A stretch of DNA of 64,000 nucleotides from Prosapia bicincta (taxonomy: Eukaryota; Arthropoda; Insecta; Hemiptera; Cercopidae): assembly GCA_036971475.1 (NCBI GenBank), contig JBAIZL010000005.1, forward strand, positions 233,586,869-233,650,868. The letters run 5' to 3'. Shown in pieces: positions 24,201 to 34,620 of the stretch. The translations under genes and the position numbers were made by a program. How positions within the stretch are numbered: position 1 is the first letter of the stretch; every line of letters starts with the position of its first letter. The notes beneath the pieces were generated by a model. That model was not told the origin of the DNA. It saw nothing but the letters and a program-made list of their open reading frames with translations, and did no database searches.

Positions 24201-24772
24201 ATGATCACAAGTATTTGCACTTTTGTGTAGGCCTTTTTTTAAGTTTTCAAATTGAACTCATTAAAATTAATTATATAACAAGTATGTTTACAGATAGTGA
24301 CGCTGAGAGCTGGCCTCACGTAATCTGAACGCTGATCATTAGATTTATCCGGTGGTTTATTACCAATGATTGTATTACTTCAAGGACATTTTCAGTCACA
24401 TCATGAATCCGAAAATCATTGTTCTGGTGGTGAGAGATCGGTTTAATGTTAAGGCAACCTCAACATTAACTATGAATATCTTTGTAATGAAACTAGGAAA
24501 ATCCAGTTATAAAAACTGTAAAAATCCGATTTGAAGATGTTTAAGAGGTTAAAATTTCCGTAACAGCAGAGAACAAAAGATATAAATTGTAATACGCTAA
24601 TTCCACTTGTACTCGGTGGGGGAACAGTATAACTCACAGAGACTTGAGATACGCACGAGGGGGTTTGGTGACTAGAGGGGGTGGAAGGTCAAACCAGCAT
24701 CTAAATACAGAGGTGAATAAGCAGAGTGGTTTTAGCGGACTGCTATGTAAGTTAAATTGCGAATCACGGAAT
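21241..24772. other. No gene seen; CRE at 23437
   Basis: Mostly AT-rich. A GC-richer patch at 23380-23560 has TGACGTCA at 23437-23444 and an acceptor-like ttttttttatttcag at 23521-23535. The 72-codon ORF across it (23342-23560) is unrecognised. Confidence 0.45.
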
Positions 24773-25802
24773 CGTGCACTTGGCCTTGAAAGATGTTAGT
24801 AGGCGAGGCGAGAGGAATAGAAGAGGGTAAGTATAAATACTTTCCTACAAACATGATGCACTTGGCCTTGAAAGATGTTAGTAGGCGAGGCGAGAGGAAT
24901 AGAAGAGGGTCAGTATAAATACTTTCCTACAAACATGATGCACTTGGCCTTGAAAGATGTTAGTAGGCGAGGCGAGAGGAATAGAAGAGGGTCAGTATAA
25001 ATACTTTCCTACAAACATGATGCACTTGGCCTTGAAAGATGTTAGTAGGCGAGGCGAGAGGAATAGAAGAGGGTCAGTATAAATACTTTCCTACAAACAT
25101 GATGCACTTGGCCTTGAAAGATGTTAGTAGGCGAGGCGAGAGGAATAGAAGAGGGTCAGTATAAATACTTTCCTACAAACATGATGCACTTGGCCTTGAA
25201 AGATGTTAGTAGGCGAGGCGAGAGGAATAGAAGAGGGTCAGTATAAATACTTTCCTACAAACATGATGCACTTGGCCTTGAAAGATGTTAGTAGGCGAGG
25301 CGAGAGGAATAGAAGAGGGTCAGTATAAATACTTTCCTACAAACATGATGCACTTGGCCTTGAAAGATGTTAGTAGGCGAGGCGAGAGGAATAGAAGAGG
25401 GTCAGTATAAATACTTTCCTACAAACATGATGCACTTGGCCTTGAAAGATGTTAGTAGGCGAGGCGAGAGGAATAGAAGAGGGTCAGTATAAATACTTTC
25501 CTACAAACATGATGCACTTGGCCTTGAAAGATGTTAGTAGGCGAGGCGAGAGGAATAGAAGAGGGTCAGTATAAATACTTTCCTACAAACATGATAAGGA
25601 CTGTCAAAACACTGACTTTAACGAAACGTTCAATATTAGACAAATTCAATGATAAATTAGTTTCGGTATGAAATAACAAAACAATCTTGAAATATGCGTA
25701 GACATATAGGATGCAGAAGCTGCTGATGTATGAACATTCTGAAAATGTAACATGTTTTAAAAGGTGGTAGTACATGAGAAATCTCGCAAGGCCAAGTGCA
25801 CG
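24773..25802. mobile_element. Possible element bounded by 16-bp inverted repeat, containing the 82-bp array
   Basis: cgtgcacttggccttg at 24773-24788 is the exact reverse complement of 25787-25802. Everything between is the 82-bp array and about 190 bp of unique AT-rich DNA. No target duplication is evident, so the mobile-element reading is tentative. Confidence 0.4.
24776..25595. repeat. 82-bp tandem array (10 copies)
   Basis: Units start at gcacttggccttgaaagatg and recur every 82 bp (24776, 24858, 24940 and on to 25514). They are almost identical; the first has gtaagtat where the others have gtcagtat. Very low divergence indicates recent expansion. Confidence 0.97.
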
Positions 25803-26959
25803 GTTACGTGGTCCGCACTATACATCAACGAGGTACAATGAGCCTCCAACCACTCTGAATATCAAGTAGCCACTGCGCATCTGCTGGCCAGGTCTCTTGC
25901 TATATCCCGCGACTTATATGTGTACTGTAATAGGAAAATATGCCGCCACTTAAACGTGTAAAATAAACCAGATGCTTCAACCTTAAGCGACATAATCAAT
26001 AAAAACAATATTTTACGCAAACTTGGGTTGTGCATAGTTTTTGATTAATGTAACATTATTAGTCGTCTTTGACCCACTAGCTGAGTTCATAATAATTTAT
26101 ACTATCACTGTTGAAAAATATAATTCAACAGGACTAAGAGAACAGTGATGAAGAATGTAAAAATAATACAAACACCTTCACACATACTCACATCACTTTT
26201 AACTTTCAAAAAATGGTACCAAAGAAGCACAACTGCAGCAATCCTAGCGGCAAAGAGGCTGAAGAAGTCGTAAGACGAAAACGTTTCCTCCAAGTGTAAG
26301 TTAACAATTTAACAACCTTTAGTTAACAAAAGGTCTGGTTGCAAGTAATAGTAAAAGTGTAGTACGTAACAAACACCTTCATAGAGGATTTTCCACTTCC
26401 AACACTGTTTCTACTTTTAATAAATATATGCTACAGGTAATTTAACATGAATTGAATGTACTAGAAACACTTAGAACATTTTAAAGGTATATAGTTTGAG
26501 CGTCTGTTGGAGAAGGAAGGGGTAGAATGGATCTTACGCAATTTAATTGGACCAACTTAGTAAATTAATAGTTTTTTTTAAACCCTCATCCTTAATTCTA
26601 ACGCCATGGAATTGGTGACGAATTTCGTTCGGACTTCTAGATTTTAATCTGAAAACTAACCAAAGCAGATAGATACTGTATAGTAATACAGTTTAGAATT
26701 GCACGCTTCGATCTTAAAATACGATTACAAAGATGTTACGGAATAAGCAAAATCTTTTCATACTTGAATGGTGCAACCAATTTGGAAGCAAAAGGGTTTC
26801 TGTTTTTTTATACAGTACATGGCATCACATGTTCACTATTACTAGAGATGAGAATTTAATACCATGAAGGTAGGCAATGCACGACAGTTTCAGCTGTGCT
26901 CTTACAACGCTACCGCGAACTGAACTTAATTTACAAATAAATCAACGAGATAATTGTGT
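25803..26959. other. No gene seen
   Basis: AT-rich unique DNA with no supported feature. Confidence 0.55.
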
Positions 26960-28375
26960 TATCAAAGGCTGTATATTATTAAACAAGGAAGTATTCTGCC
27001 GTAGTGAGAGTGCTGAGGTCGCTGAACTGAACGTATCTCTGTGTACACAAGCAGACCACGTGTACGACGGTAGCCGAGAGACTTTAACACTTTAAATTAA
27101 ATGCTATACTTCGTTTCATTTTACTTGACAGCACGTCGATGAATTCACATTAAAAGGATTTATAGTGCTTAGAAGTGAAGGTGTTAAGGTCGCTGAGTTA
27201 AACGTATTTGTGTAGAGAAGCAGACCGAATGTACGACAATAGCTGAGGGACTTTAACACTAAATTAAAAGCTATACTTCGTTTCATTCTACTTGACAGCA
27301 CTTAATGTATTCACATTAGAAGGATTTATAGTGCTTAGAAGTGAAGGTGTTAAGGTCGCTGAGTTAAACGTATTTGTGTAGAGAAGCAGACCGAATGTAC
27401 GACAATAGCTGAGGGACTTTAACACTAAATTAAAAGCTATACTTCGTTTCATTCTACTAAATTAAAAGCTATACTTCGTTTCATTCTACTTGACAGCACT
27501 TAATGTATTAACATTAGAAGGATTTATAGTGCTTAGAAGTGACGGTGTTAAATTCGCTGAGTTAAACGTATATCTGTAGAGAAGCAGACCGAATGTACGA
27601 CGGTAGGCGAGGGACTTTAACACTCTAAATTAAAAGCTATACTTCGTTTCATTCTACTTGACAGCACTTAATGTATTAACATTAGAAGGATCTATAGTGC
27701 TTAGAAGTGACGGTGTTAAGGTAGCTGAGCTAAACGTATTTGTGTAGAGAAGCAGACCGAACGTACGACGGTAGGCTAGGGACTTAAACACTCTAAATTA
27801 AAAGGTATATCCTTTTTATTTTACATGACAGAACGACATTGCATTCAGTTAAAATGATCTATACTGCTCAGAAGTGACAGTGTTGTGGTCGCTGAGCTAA
27901 ACTTATTTGTGAAGACATGCAGACCAGATGTATGAAAGTAGCCGAGGGACTTTAACACTCTATATTTTTATTTCACTTGACAACAGTAACTACAGTCATC
28001 TCAGACGCATTACGGAGGACGACAGCGACTTTGAAGTTGAGTTGACTGTACAAGTGAAGGCAGAGGGAAGTGTAAAGGATTACCATTCCCCTACACGCTA
28101 AGATATATGGCGCGCACTATACAAGACTGTTACACTCTACGAAATTAAAAGCTATAATACTTCTTTTCATTTCACTTGGCAAAGCTACAGGACTGCACTA
28201 ACTTTAAAACGGAAGTAGGTCTGTTTATTTAGTAGTGAGATTGTTGAGGTAGCTAAACGTATATCTGTGTACACAAGCTACAGCTCTCGGATGGTAACCG
28301 GGAGACTTGAAACACTCTACTCTACCAAATTAAAATCTAAAACTCGTTTCGTTTTTTTTTTTTTTTTTTTTTTTT
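26960..28375. repeat. About 167-bp diverged tandem array ending in poly-T
   Basis: The landmark cttgacagca occurs at 27124, 27291, 27489 and 27658, with catgacagaa at 27824 and weaker copies near 27975 and 28165. One interval is 198 bp because a 31-bp piece (ctaaattaaaagctatac...) is doubled at about 27425-27488. Outer copies (26960-27100 and 27840-28350) are clearly more diverged than the central ones. A run of about 24 T closes the array. An ORF of 72 codons at 26877-27095 arises from an edge copy. Confidence 0.92.
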
Positions 28376-29557
28376 GATGGCGCGACATCCTTAACAAGTG
28401 CTTGTAAATATTCAGCCTAACATTTCGGCTTAATGCGTTATCCTTCGCGATATCCACATCGTCTACAACCTGCTTTCACAATAGTCAGAAAGATTAAGTA
28501 ATACGTCTATACCAGATTCCGTGCACTTTATACAGCGGATGCCGCGCACCGAGTGGACGTAGTCAGAGGCTCGCGTTCTGCTCTTTAATCTGCTTACTTG
28601 TCGCCTTAAAACGTCAGATTTAAACGTTTGACATTATCACGACCTGTACTTGATTGACGTTTTCATTACTTTTATCAACTTTTTTATTGAGGGTTGTACT
28701 ACTACAAGCTACTACTACATTGTACCTTAAGTAGTAATTAGGGGTTTTTTCACGTTTTTATTTAAAAAAATAATTTTGACGTTACCCATTTTAGTGTCTA
28801 TATTGTTTCATAATTATAGAAATTTCATTGTGCTATGGTTATTTGTGAACTGTGTTATTGCTGTTGTTATTTTTAATATTGTACTTGTGTAATGTAGGCC
28901 TGAAGGCGGTAACGCGTAGATACATAGTTGTATCTGGACTCGCGACTACCTAGGTTTTCCGACCGTGGTATTTGCGATCCTATTGTTTGAACACCTGCTG
29001 CTGTGGCGTTTACGACCGATCGGGTTCGAGACGTGGGATTTCCGATGTGTCACCACTCTTCCTATATAAAGGCCTACTAACATAAACAATATTCGCAGGT
29101 TTTTGGTTTTTCCCATTATATGGGGGTTAATAACGGAACATCCCCACCACCTGAACATTTATATGGTTGACAATACATTCAGTCGGATCTGAGAGTTCGA
29201 GGCGTGCACAAGTTGTAGGCTGAATTAAGTAAGTTTACAGCGTTTTAAAGTGTACGTTTACCGACTGTAAGATCGGACAGGCTTAAGAAGTTGATAGTTG
29301 ACTTATATCCCGAGAAGCAAAATGGAAATTATCACTACAACCAAAGGGAAACCGTGTCTTATGAAATGTTTGAAATATGACAAGAGTGTTTAATCACTTG
29401 CTGTATAATAATGTAAAATAATACAATTATATTCTTAAAATACGACATGAGTGTTTAATCACTTAAAATATTTAAACATGCCTATGTTTGCCCTATAGGC
29501 TTACGTAGCCTGGATAAAATGTGAAGAGATATTTTTCAAATGATGTACATTATTTAT
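28376..29557. other. No gene seen
   Basis: Unique sequence after the poly-T of the 167-bp array. A 70-codon minus-strand ORF (28946-29158) is unrecognised. Confidence 0.5.
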
Positions 29558-29725
29558 TTACGAGTCGAGTATTTCGTCGACTCGATTAAATCGCCGTTTA
29601 AACTTGCTAAATTTGCCGTTTCAGCTGCTACCTGCTAATTTTGGAATTCGTAAACTATACTCGAGTATCGTAGTATAAGAATCGAGTCGACTCGATACCT
29701 TTCGAGTAAAATACTCGACTCGTAA
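29558..29725. mobile_element. Palindrome-rich hAT-like MITE fragment
   Basis: Arms 29558-29574 and 29709-29725 are a perfect 17-bp inverted repeat built around acgagtcgagtattt. Inside lies the perfect palindrome tcgagtcgactcga (about 29682-29695) and a related gtcgactcga near the left arm. The GAGTCGAGTA/GAGTCGACTC style is found at the ends of some hAT elements. No transposase of that family is present; the P-type remnant about 100 bp downstream is a different superfamily. Confidence 0.45.
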
Positions 29726-29826
29726 TATCACTATTGTGGAGTAGTGATTGACAATGACAACTGTTCAATAGTATTAAGTCGTCTGTCCAGTATTATAAGC
29801 AATCTGTCCCCGAAACATGTGAGAAA

Positions 29827-30414
29827 ATGCATACTATTCTATATTTCATTGCAGAACAAATTATATCACTAACCACACCTACGGGAAGATTAGGACATTC
29901 AACTGAGACTATGGTAGTGTCTCCACTACTGTATACAATGTCCGCGTGCATACAAATTTCTAAGACATTTAATGTTATTATTCTATCTCGTCCAAAAACT
30001 ATTAAAACTCTGTGTAATAATTATTTAAAAGATCCAATTGGGGAAGAAAAACTAGCTTTCCTTACTTATGCTCAAACACAGCGTAAATTTTTAGAACAAT
30101 CTGAAAAAAGTAATCCTTTTAATGGATGAAATTCACGTCCAATCTTACCTAGAATATAAGGAGGGAGTGGTGTAGTAGGTACTGCTTGTGACAATAACTC
30201 ATCAATTGCCAAGTCAGCTTTTGTTTTCATGTTGAATAGTATCAACCCAAAATTCGCTAATAACGTTTATGCAATGCGTCTAAACTTCAAACAACTTCTA
30301 GATCTTATTTTTCAAGAATTGAATTTTTTGAAATGGCTAGTACGTTATTTTAAAGTAAAGCATATTTCTATGCTGTATAGTCATATGGATGAGCATGTGT
30401 ATGATTGGTTGTGA
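29827..30414 (+). pseudogene. P-element-superfamily transposase remnant (THAP9/P-like), frameshifted
   Basis: Three reading-frame segments join into one P-type transposase fragment. The first (29827-30129) carries GRLGHSTETMVVSPLLY and ILSRPKTIKTLCNNYLKDP, matching the segment before the catalytic core. The second, shifted by one base near 30110, reads VILLMDEIHVQSYLEYK; the DE pair is where P transposases place the first catalytic aspartate. The third, shifted again near 30165, reads VVGTACDNNSSIAKSAF then VFMLNSINPKFANNVYAMRL, continuing to a stop at 30412-30414. At least two frameshifts and the loss of the N-terminal THAP finger and the C-terminal half make this a dead copy. No P-type terminal repeats were recognised. 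The family call rests on motif order and spacing. Confidence 0.75.
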
Positions 30415-31935
30415 TAGTTTATTTTAATAGCAATTCGACAAGTGAATTCCGTTAACGAATAGTTTAAAGCAAATTTTCATCTAGTAGGCCTTGTCATCTA
30501 GTAGGTCCTGGCTATATTCGTAGTTTTTCCGACATCCCTATCAAGTAATACATTAATATATTCTTAGGTATGCTAGACATAACATGTGTAATAGACGACA
30601 ATCCACAACGTTAATGAGTTTATCCGTAAGCTCTGGGTGAACAAGGAACTATTACCCAGGGAGGGATGAGTTGGAATGTGGGTGGGATGTGGGAGAGGCG
30701 GTGCCCACAGGCTAATGTTTAACCTTCAGCCACTTTAATCTTCATGAATAATGTGATTAATGTGATCTATGAAGAAGCACTGAGAGACATATAGCTTCTT
30801 CCCAACATGAGAACGGTGTTGCAGCACATATTGAAAAGCGATAAAATAGAACACGACACATCAGTTGTATATCGATTTCCAAGTAACTTTAGCACGCGTT
30901 CTAGGGTAAACTGTCAGCCTAACTGCTTCCCTTTCCTCAGACGTAACGAGTACGCCAGAGAGTTTGAACTGATTCTAAAACTACAACCATTTGCTCAAAC
31001 AGAAGTGCAGAACTCATAACCTTGAAAGTAAAAACTAAAATCAAATAAACAAAGTACAGATGTTATAAAGTTTGATACTAATAATAATATAGTAAAAAAG
31101 AGAGGAATGTGGCAAGCCATGTTAGGTTTGAAATCATTTAAGTACTGCTTAAAAAACTGAACTTCTCTAGAAGATACTTAAAATAGGCTCAAACAAATAG
31201 ACTCAAGTCCGTTATTTCTGACTAACTACACAATTAGTCAGTGAGATTTTGTGCACTTCAAATGCACACTTCATCTTACCTTTAAAACAAGAAATAGTTT
31301 CTTTCTTATTTCTGTATGAGAGTGATGGGCGTATTTAGTGGATGATCGAATTGTCAAATTAAATAATAATACGTAAATGATAAAATTAATAAAGTGGACA
31401 CTAACCAACAAATAAGATTGTGTGCGCACGCGCACGTGTGTGTAAATGTGTGCGCGTGCTCGCGCTTTGGTTAGCTTACCCATCGAGAGTTTCTGCAATA
31501 TCAGCAAAAAAGGAATGTCAAGGAAACTCGCTATGAAAAAATCCAATTCATGTTATTTAACTTTCTTTTGTAAATATATTAATATACATTGAGATAACAT
31601 TTCAAGAATTCTAGTATCCCTCATCGCGACCTATTAAACTGCGTATTTCTGCTTCCAAAAGTAATCTTACTTTAGAATGTTTGCTTTTTTCTTACCTGGT
31701 AATATTCTTTCTTAGATAGCCTTTTTTTTAATATCCCTCGTCGAACTTTTACATATAGTGTAAAACGTGTTGTTCATATCGAAAGTAGTATAATTATATA
31801 TTTATTACTTTTAATATAATAATGTCCCAGTGTGCTCTAAATTCCTGTTTATAACTTAATAATATCAACTATGAAAGAACCTCCTGTTATATCACTATGC
31901 GCCTTCCGGTTTCTCTCGGTGTATGGTCGGCTATA
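30415..31935. other. No gene seen
   Basis: AT-rich; a short alternating purine-pyrimidine stretch at about 31420-31465 (gcgcacgcgcacgtgtgtgt) could adopt Z-DNA. No coding signal. Confidence 0.5.
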
Positions 31936-32151
31936 AAGGTATCTACCCTTAGGGTCTATAGGTATCTATCCGTAGGACCTGTAGGTATCTACCCGTAGGG
32001 TCGATAGATATCTACCCGTAGGGTCTATAGGTATCTATACGTATGGTCTATAGGTATTTACCCGTAGGGCCTATAGGTATCTACCCAAAGAGTCTATAGG
32101 GGTTTACCCGTAGGGTCTATAGGTATTCACCCGTAAGGTCTATATGTATCT
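31936..32151. repeat. 26-bp minisatellite
   Basis: About eight copies of ataggtatctacccgtaggg plus tct, with point changes in most copies (cctgtagg, tcgatag, aagagtc). It lies immediately upstream of the Penelope fragment. Confidence 0.92.
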
Positions 32152-32234
32152 AATTATTAATTATTAATAATAATAAAATTAAAATAACAAAATTAGTAAT
32201 AAATATAATGAATAAAAATAATAAAACAAATAAT

Positions 32235-32525
32235 ATGCGTGAAAAATGTAGGGTTTATAAATTCGGATGTGAAAGCTGTAATAAAAGCTATATAGTTTAA
32301 ACAAAAAAAATTGAAAGAAAGGTACAAAGAACATTTAAATGCTTATAAAAAACCAGAAATATACAAATCAAATTTTCATATCATTGTATTAATAATAACC
32401 ACCGTTTTCCAATTATAGAAAATATGAAACTTCTAAAACAAAGTAATAAAGGATTAAGGATGCACATATATGAAGCATTCGAAATATATAATTACAGAAA
32501 CAATAACAAATTAATAGAAGAATAA
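32235..32525 (+). pseudogene. Penelope-like retroelement, GIY-YIG endonuclease C-terminus (degenerate)
   Basis: Frame 1 from 32235 reads RVYKFGCESCNKSYI, the start of the GIY-YIG endonuclease module of Penelope-like elements (a cysteine pair followed by the tyrosine-isoleucine motif). It stops at 32298-32300, and the frame shifts to KERYKEHLNAYKKPEIYKSN, the conserved arginine/histidine helix. A second shift gives NNNHRFPIIENMKLL, then KGLRMHIYEAFEIY and a terminal TAA at 32523-32525. Module order and the distance to the stop match the family. The reverse-transcriptase part is absent upstream, where an AT-rich stretch and a 26-bp array lie instead, so this is a 5'-truncated dead copy. A tail-like motif follows at 32576-32608. 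Confidence 0.75.
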
Positions 32526-32575
32526 ATATAAATACATACTAAATTTGATGTTACAGCAACAAGATAAACTAGTCA

Positions 32576-32608
32576 GTTTGTACTGTTTACCAACGAAAAG
32601 CTTTGAAT
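32576..32608 (+). mobile_element. Penelope-like element tail motif, copy 2
   Basis: About 50 bp after the GIY-YIG stop codon, the sequence has gtactgtttaccaacgaaaa followed by gctttgaat. Nearly the same block occurs at 1418-1450 with no coding remnant. Shared sequence at two distant loci, one of them directly 3' of a Penelope ORF, supports a family-specific 3' tail. Confidence 0.5.
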
Positions 32609-32680
32609 AACAATTAAAAAATTGTCTTGCATTTGAATAGCCTCAGTAGTTTTTGATATCTATCTATCAATCAATCAATA

Positions 32681-32698
32681 TATATATATATATATATC
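32681..32698. repeat. Short (TA)n next to a ctgactgactga block
   Basis: About nine TA units, followed by tcctgactgaatccaatg and tcctgactgactgaacaacc. Confidence 0.85.
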
Positions 32699-33042
32699 CT
32701 GACTGAATCCAATGTCCTGACTGACTGAACAACCAACGTACAAAGCAAACTATAAAAGCTAGGGACTTGAAATTCTGAGGGTCCCTTCGTTGTGTATGTG
32801 CGCACTAAGGAAGGATTTTGTAAAATTTTTACTTTAAAGGACTGACATCGCAAAACACACCTCCCATAAGTAACGCACATAGTGTATTTGACAAATAGTA
32901 TGTCGGAACATGCATAGGACCGTGGCTTAAGACTGATTTAAGCCGTAACTAGCGTTTCCCCAGATATTTTAAGGGGATAATCATGGCTTGTGTGTATAGA
33001 ATCAGAAATGTGTCTAATCGCTTGATAAGGCATTATTTAGAC

Positions 33043-33890
33043 CAGCGGTTCTCAACCTGGGGGAGGCGCCCCCCTGGGGGGGCGTAGAAGAATTCCAGGG
33101 GAGGCGTCAACAAATTTTTAAAAAAATTGAATTTGATGTTGGACACAAACACACAATCATTGAAATTTCTCTATAGCTTAATAGAGCTATAAAGCTCTAT
33201 TTCTATACTCAACGAACTTTTCTTCCTTTCCAAAATCTCGTCGATGATACCCAAAGTCTTCCAAAAGACCTAGTAAATGAAATGAAGGACCTAATATCTG
33301 AGCATTTGTTGTCTCTGAAGAACAAAATTGGAGCATATTTACCAGATATAAGCTCGGAAAACTGGGAATTCACGTTAACAAGAGACCCATTTCCAATCAA
33401 CATTGATATACCTCCTGATCACATTCAAGAACAAACAATTGACTTGCAATGTGATTCCAAAGCTAAATTGGATTTTCCATGCATGGATCTCGAAGATTTC
33501 TGGCTACTATATCTTCCTGTTTACTCAGAAGTAGCAATAGAGGCAGTCAAGTTGCGTGTACAATTTTCATCAACTTATCTATGCGAGACAGGATTTTCAG
33601 CCCTGGCTAATATAAAATCTAAATATCGAGCCAGACTAGATGTGGAAAATGACCTGCGGTGTTCTTTGTCAAAATTTTATCCAATCATACAAAAAATAGT
33701 TAACGAGAAACAGTGCCAGCCCTCACACTAGCACTACAAAGGTAGCGAACATTTTTCTGGTTATTACTTAAACATATTGTAAGTAAATTGATCATATATA
33801 AGTCTAAATTAACTTAATCTGTGAAGGGAGGCGTGACCTCACACCAAAGTGTGAAGGGGGGCTCAGAGCCTAAAAGGTTGAGAACCCCTG
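33043..33890 (+). mobile_element. hAT-superfamily DNA transposon, internally deleted, with TIRs and 8-bp TSD
   Basis: The ends are a 16-bp terminal inverted repeat: cagcggttctcaacct on the left and the complement of caggggttctcaacct on the right, with 15 of 16 matching. The element is flanked on both sides by the 8-bp direct repeat atttagac (33035-33042 and 33891-33898), the target-site duplication length typical of hAT elements. Subterminal G-rich stretches (gggaggcg) occur near both ends. The 848-bp body keeps only the C-terminal part of a transposase, so it is an internally deleted, non-autonomous copy. The exact TSD suggests a fairly recent insertion. Confidence 0.93.
33177..33731 (+). 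pseudogene. hAT transposase C-terminal fragment (ZBED5/SCAND3-like)
   Basis: The frame is open from 33177 to the TAG at 33729-33731, about 184 codons, with the first ATG at 33282. It lies wholly inside the hAT element. Recognisable parts are a stretch around SSENWEFTLTRDPFPIN, an acidic DLEDFWLLY segment, and the terminal hAT dimerisation region with YLCETGFSALANIKSKYRARL followed by DLRCSLSKFYPIIQKI. This matches the end of the vertebrate and insect ZBED5/FAM200/SCAND3-type hAT transposases. An intact family member would be roughly 600 residues, so the N-terminal BED finger and most of the catalytic domain are missing. It would contribute to dimerisation but cannot catalyse transposition on its own. 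Confidence 0.85.
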
Positions 33891-34329
33891 ATTTAGACAA
33901 CTAATTTTGCAAATCTAGGTTTTATTGTTGAGGGCACTAAAACACCCACTGCGAAGAACGAACAAAGACGAGAAAAGAGCGCTTTGACGGGTAAATGGAT
34001 CGTATCGCCGATTGCGCCTTATTCAATTGCCCAGGAAGCCGAGCTGAGCGTAAGTAGGTAACGGGGGGCGAGACAGGGAACGACCTAAATTCTCGAGCTA
34101 TGCAATCAATAGGCCACGTGGAGACGAGCTTGCATGCTGTCGTGAACGGAAATGTATAACAAACTGCCCGACGCATTGTGCGCAATGTCGTCACCCCCCC
34201 CCCCCCAAAGTTACGTGTATAAACAAACATTCTAAATTTATACTTTTTTCACCTGAAAGCCTTCCAAAAATATATAAACATTAACAGAAACATAACCGAG
34301 TAATTCTTGAAATCAGTTTCAAAATGATC
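33891..34329. other. GC-richer unique patch, no gene
   Basis: From about 33945 to 34205 the sequence is notably GC-richer than its surroundings and ends in poly-C. A 97-codon minus-strand ORF (33937-34230) is unrecognised. It may be the relic of a mobile-element promoter. Confidence 0.4.
34194..34206. repeat. Poly-C tract
   Basis: About 13 consecutive C bases, after the GC-richer segment at about 33950-34190. Confidence 0.95.
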
Positions 34330-34620
34330 AAAATAAAAATATTGGAAACAACTACAATACCTCAAAAATAATCAAAAATAACTGATAATACAAGTTACCT
34401 AAGATAAAACCTTTACGTACATTTCTATTACCATGTCATCATCGTCATGACTGCCAGTCTAGTTTGTAAATTATTGTTTGCTAGATTGTAATAAGGACTC
34501 TCTGATGATGACGACATTGTCATCGAAATGTACGTAAAGGTTTAATCATAGGTAATTTGTATTATCAGTAATTTTTTATTATGTTTGTGGTATTGGGGTT
34601 GTTTCCAATATTTTTATTTT
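34330..34620. mobile_element. Foldback element, 96-bp inverted arms
   Basis: Arms at 34330-34425 and 34525-34620 are inverted copies with about nine mismatches over 96 bp by eye. The 99-nt centre contains ctgatgatgac...gtcatcgaaa, a 6-bp stem gatgac/gtcatc directly before GAAA at the start of the right arm. No coding sequence is present. The structure fits a foldback MITE or a rearranged Penelope-like terminal repeat. Confidence 0.65.

Noticed and set aside
26877..27095. 72-codon ORF
   Set aside because: Edge copy of the 167-bp array; related copies carry stops at the same positions.
29010..29040. tRNA B-box-like ggttcgagac
   Set aside because: No A box or foldable cloverleaf at the right distance.
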